64,000 nt of DNA, from assembly GCA_965205995.1 (NCBI GenBank), contig OZ242200.1, positions 496,001-560,000 on the forward strand, given 5' to 3'. The stretch is from MPNO01 sp965205995 (GTDB lineage Bacteria > Pseudomonadota > Alphaproteobacteria > MPNO01). Below the pieces are notes generated by a model. The model was not told the DNA's origin. It saw only the letters and a program-made list of their open reading frames with translations, and did not search any database. The translations under genes and the position numbers were made by a program. Each line of letters opens with the position of its first letter. The stretch's first letter is position 1. This document shows positions 62,251 through 64,000 of the stretch, piece after piece.

Positions 62251-63012
62251 ATGGACCGACCGCTCGACGGCAAGATCGTGCTGATCACCGGATCGGGCAG
62301 CGGCATGGGCCGCAGCCATGCGCTGCTGATGGCCGGGCGCGGCGCCCGGGCGATGGTCCACGACATCGATCCCGACCGGGTGGCGGAAACCGCCCTTCTG
62401 GTGCGCGATACGGGCGCCCCGCCGCACGGGATCTGCGTCGACATGCGCGACACCGCCGCGCTCCAGGCCGCCATCGCCGAGGCCGAGCGGGATTACGGCC
62501 CGATCGACGTGCTGGTCAACAATGCCGGGATCGGCGGGCAGGGGCTGGCGCTTGCCGATATCGACGCCGCCACCTTCGATGCGATGTTCGAAGTCCATGT
62601 CCGGGGCACGTTCTTCGCCACCCAGGCGGTGGTGCCCGGCATGAAGGCGAGGCGCGCCGGCAAGATCGTCAATATCAGCTCCAACTTCGCGATGGGCGGC
62701 TGCGCCTTCGCCTCGCACTACGCGGCGGCGAAGTCGGCGATCTCCGGGCTCACCAAGAGCTGGGCGCGCGAGTTCGCGCCGTTCAACATCGCGGTCAACG
62801 CGGTGGCGCCGGGGCTTCTCGAAACCAACCTCACAATCGGCTCGATCGGGCGCGAACGAATCGCGGCGATGGCGGCCGAGGTGCCGCTCGGGCGCATCGC
62901 CGAGCCGGTCGAGATTTCCTATGCCGTCGCCTGGCTGGCCTCGGCCGAGACCGATTTCATGACCGGCCAGGTGATCTCGCCGAATGGCGGGGTCTCGATC
63001 GTCGGAATTTGA
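62251..63012 (+). CDS. Short-chain dehydrogenase/reductase (first of two)
   Basis: A 253-residue SDR. The NAD(P)-binding TGSGSGMGRSHAL, the NNAG motif, and the catalytic Ser and Tyr-x3-Lys set (SSNF, HYAAAKSAISG) are present. Its C-terminus ends with SPNGGVSIVGI, a normal SDR end. The protein oxidises or reduces an alcohol or ketone group. It is followed 16 bases later by a related SDR gene, with 60-odd percent similarity by eye. Confidence 0.92.
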   Translation: MDRPLDGKIVLITGSGSGMGRSHALLMAGRGARAMVHDIDPDRVAETALLVRDTGAPPHGICVDMRDTAALQAAIAEAERDYGPIDVLVNNAGIGGQGLALADIDAATFDAMFEVHVRGTFFATQAVVPGMKARRAGKIVNISSNFAMGGCAFASHYAAAKSAISGLTKSWAREFAPFNIAVNAVAPGLLETNLTIGSIGRERIAAMAAEVPLGRIAEPVEISYAVAWLASAETDFMTGQVISPNGGVSIVGI

Positions 63013-63028
63013 GCAAGGAGAACGCTTT

Positions 63029-63874
63029 ATGGCGAATAGTTCTCTCGAAGGACGAATAGCGCTGGTCACCGGCGCGGGGGGCGGGATGGGGCGGAGTCAT
63101 GCCCTCCTTCTCGCCGAGCGGGGCGCCGATTTGATCGTCCACGACATCGTCGACGGGATCGAGGAGACCGCTTCGGCGATCCGCGAGCGCGGCCGCCGGG
63201 CGCACAAGCTGAAAGTGGATATCCGCGACGTCGCCGCCCTGCAATCCGGCATCCGGGACGCGGCCGAGGCGTTCGGCCCCATCGACATCCTGGTCAACAA
63301 CGCCGGCGTCGGCGGCAGGCGCCTCCTGATGGACGAGATCGGCGTCGAGGATTTCGACCGGATGTTCGAGGTTCATGTGCGCGGCACGTTCTTCGCCACC
63401 CAGGCCGTGGTCCCCTTCATGGCCGCGCGCAAATACGGGCGGATCGTCAACATCTCGTCGATCTACGCCATGGGCGGGAGTGCGCGGGCCTCGCATTATT
63501 CGGCGGCCAAGGCGGCGATCTCGGGCTTCACCAAGTGCTGGGCGCGCGAGCTCGCGCCGCACCGGATCACGGTCAACGCGGTGGCGCCGGGCTTCGTCGT
63601 CACCGGGATGACGCAAGGCTCCAACACCGACGAGCAGATCGCCGAGCGCGAGAAGGGCATGCCGCTCGGCCGCTTCACCCGGCCGCAGGACATTTCCTAC
63701 GCCGTCGCCTGGCTCGCCTCCGACGAGACCGAGATGATCACCGGCCAGGTGGTGAGCCCCAACGCCGGCGAGACCATCGTCCCCGCGGCGATATGGCTCT
63801 CGTGGTTCTCCAGATACCATTCGGCGATCTCTTCCCGCTTGGCGAACCAGACGCCCTCGAACCCCTTGGCGTAG
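63029..63874 (+). CDS. Short-chain dehydrogenase/reductase with altered C-terminus
   Basis: A 281-residue SDR. The TGAGGGMGRSHAL, NNAG and catalytic Ser/Tyr-x3-Lys (SSIYAM, HYSAAKAAISG) are intact. The enzyme part ends at VSPNAGETIV, near residue 250, just where its neighbour has its stop. The following 30 or so residues come from reading antisense through a duplicated deacetylase fragment at 63781-63918 (plus strand). This tail is not an SDR feature. The start is ATG 63029; AAGGAG is upstream. Activity may be retained or lost. Confidence 0.85.
   Translation: MANSSLEGRIALVTGAGGGMGRSHALLLAERGADLIVHDIVDGIEETASAIRERGRRAHKLKVDIRDVAALQSGIRDAAEAFGPIDILVNNAGVGGRRLLMDEIGVEDFDRMFEVHVRGTFFATQAVVPFMAARKYGRIVNISSIYAMGGSARASHYSAAKAAISGFTKCWARELAPHRITVNAVAPGFVVTGMTQGSNTDEQIAEREKGMPLGRFTRPQDISYAVAWLASDETEMITGQVVSPNAGETIVPAAIWLSWFSRYHSAISSRLANQTPSNPLA
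63781..63835. repeat. Direct repeat, left copy (55 bases)
   Basis: Identical over 55 bases to 63946-64000, spaced 165 bases start to start. The window ends within the right copy, so the true length may be greater. Confidence 0.95.
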
Positions 63875-63918
63875 TCGATGAATTCGCGCAGCGCGCGGAC
63901 CCGGAAGGACTGGGATCT
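63781..63918 (-). pseudogene. Duplicated 3' fragment of a deacetylase gene
   Basis: Reverse-strand reading gives VRALREFIDYAKG, GVWFAKREEIAEWYL and HESHIAAG, the C-terminal end of an allantoinase-like polysaccharide deacetylase, with no start. Its first 55 bases (63781-63835) are identical to the end of the true gene at 63946-64000. It lies inside the tail of the second SDR gene, on the other strand. I interpret it as a fragment left by a local duplication. Confidence 0.7.
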
Positions 63919-63942
63919 AGGCCGCCGCCGCGTCGGAGAGTC

Positions 63943-64000
63943 CTACCCCGCGGCGATATGGCTCTCGTGGTTCTCCAGATACCATTCGGCGATCTCTTCC
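63943..64000 (-). CDS. Polysaccharide deacetylase/allantoinase-like protein, 3' end only
   Basis: The last 18 codons and TAG stop of a reverse-strand gene whose body lies beyond the right edge. The reading ends EEIAEWYLENHESHIAAG, the C-terminus seen in PuuE-type polysaccharide deacetylases. The duplicate at 63781-63918 shows about 27 more upstream codons, supporting the family guess. Function cannot be tested in this window. Confidence 0.55.
   Translation of the reverse strand, partial: EEIAEWYLENHESHIAAG
63946..64000. repeat. Direct repeat, right copy (55 bases, cut by window edge)
   Basis: Exact copy of 63781-63835. It forms the last codons of the gene entering from the right edge, so this is probably the original and the left one the duplicate. 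Confidence 0.95.

Noticed and set aside
62984..63028. A longer N-terminus for the second SDR
   Set aside because: The upstream codons overlap the first SDR's end and lack similarity; ATG 63029 has AAGGAG before it.

Overview
The window is about 64 kb of GC-rich DNA from an alphaproteobacterium, most likely Rhodospirillales-like. The best evidence is the order of an isoaspartyl-methyltransferase-like gene, a TolC-family gene, popZ and valS (21.7-27 kb), because popZ (DUF2497) is typical of Alphaproteobacteria. The glnB-glnA pair, yciB, an Nfu-type scaffold and frequent GTG/TTG starts agree with this. I cannot name a genus from sequence alone. Most DNA is dense chromosomal coding sequence with three tRNA genes (Asn, Cys, His), and there is no rRNA, CRISPR array, prophage or intact insertion sequence.

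Left part (0-21 kb). A glutamine-synthetase-type gene cut by the window edge is followed by an amidase, an alpha/beta hydrolase-OsmC fusion, an MFS transporter, a remnant of an isochorismatase-type hydrolase, a CopD-like membrane protein and a MoxR ATPase-VWA pair. Next come 3-hydroxyanthranilate 3,4-dioxygenase and a RidA protein. A type I methyltransferase pair (hsdM-hsdS, no hsdR in the window) sits directly downstream of tRNA-Asn. A PrpF-like isomerase follows, then a run with a TctC-like binding protein, a cupin, DUF1330, a metallo-hydrolase, a small lipoprotein, two CoA ligases and a gentisate-dioxygenase-like cupin.

Middle part (21-36.4 kb). The core block from the methyltransferase-like gene to valS and ilvD is followed by a compact run: a LysR regulator, a heme-oxygenase-fold putative diiron oxidase, two 4,5-dihydroxyphthalate-decarboxylase-like proteins and a rhodanese. 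An Nfu scaffold, yciB, a DUF2786-like protein and a polysaccharide deacetylase complete it.

Catabolic island (36.5-49.3 kb). A forward operon encodes a DUF35 protein, a thiolase, the three subunits of a molybdenum hydroxylase, a CaiB-type CoA transferase and an enoyl-CoA hydratase. It meets a reverse operon for a flavin/[2Fe-2S] reductase, a PaaA-like diiron protein and a Rieske oxygenase. That operon diverges from a CoA ligase and a fumarylacetoacetate-hydrolase-family protein. Together they look like degradation of an aromatic or cyclic acid through CoA thioesters, with an unusual pairing of two oxygenase types. This is the strongest candidate for an undescribed pathway here.

Right part (49.3-64 kb). 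A lower-GC spacer carries three copies of a palindromic element. It is followed by a stand-alone AsnC ligand-binding domain, rhlE, parE, glnB-glnA, a four-gene ECF-sigma module (EF-hand protein, sigma, anti-sigma, periplasmic metal-sensor-like protein), an aminotransferase, tRNA-His, an acetyltransferase gene broken by an in-frame stop, a TTG-started gpmA, an AbrB-family membrane protein and two tandem SDR genes. The second SDR has lost its natural end and runs into an antisense duplicate of the 3' end of a deacetylase gene that enters from the right edge.
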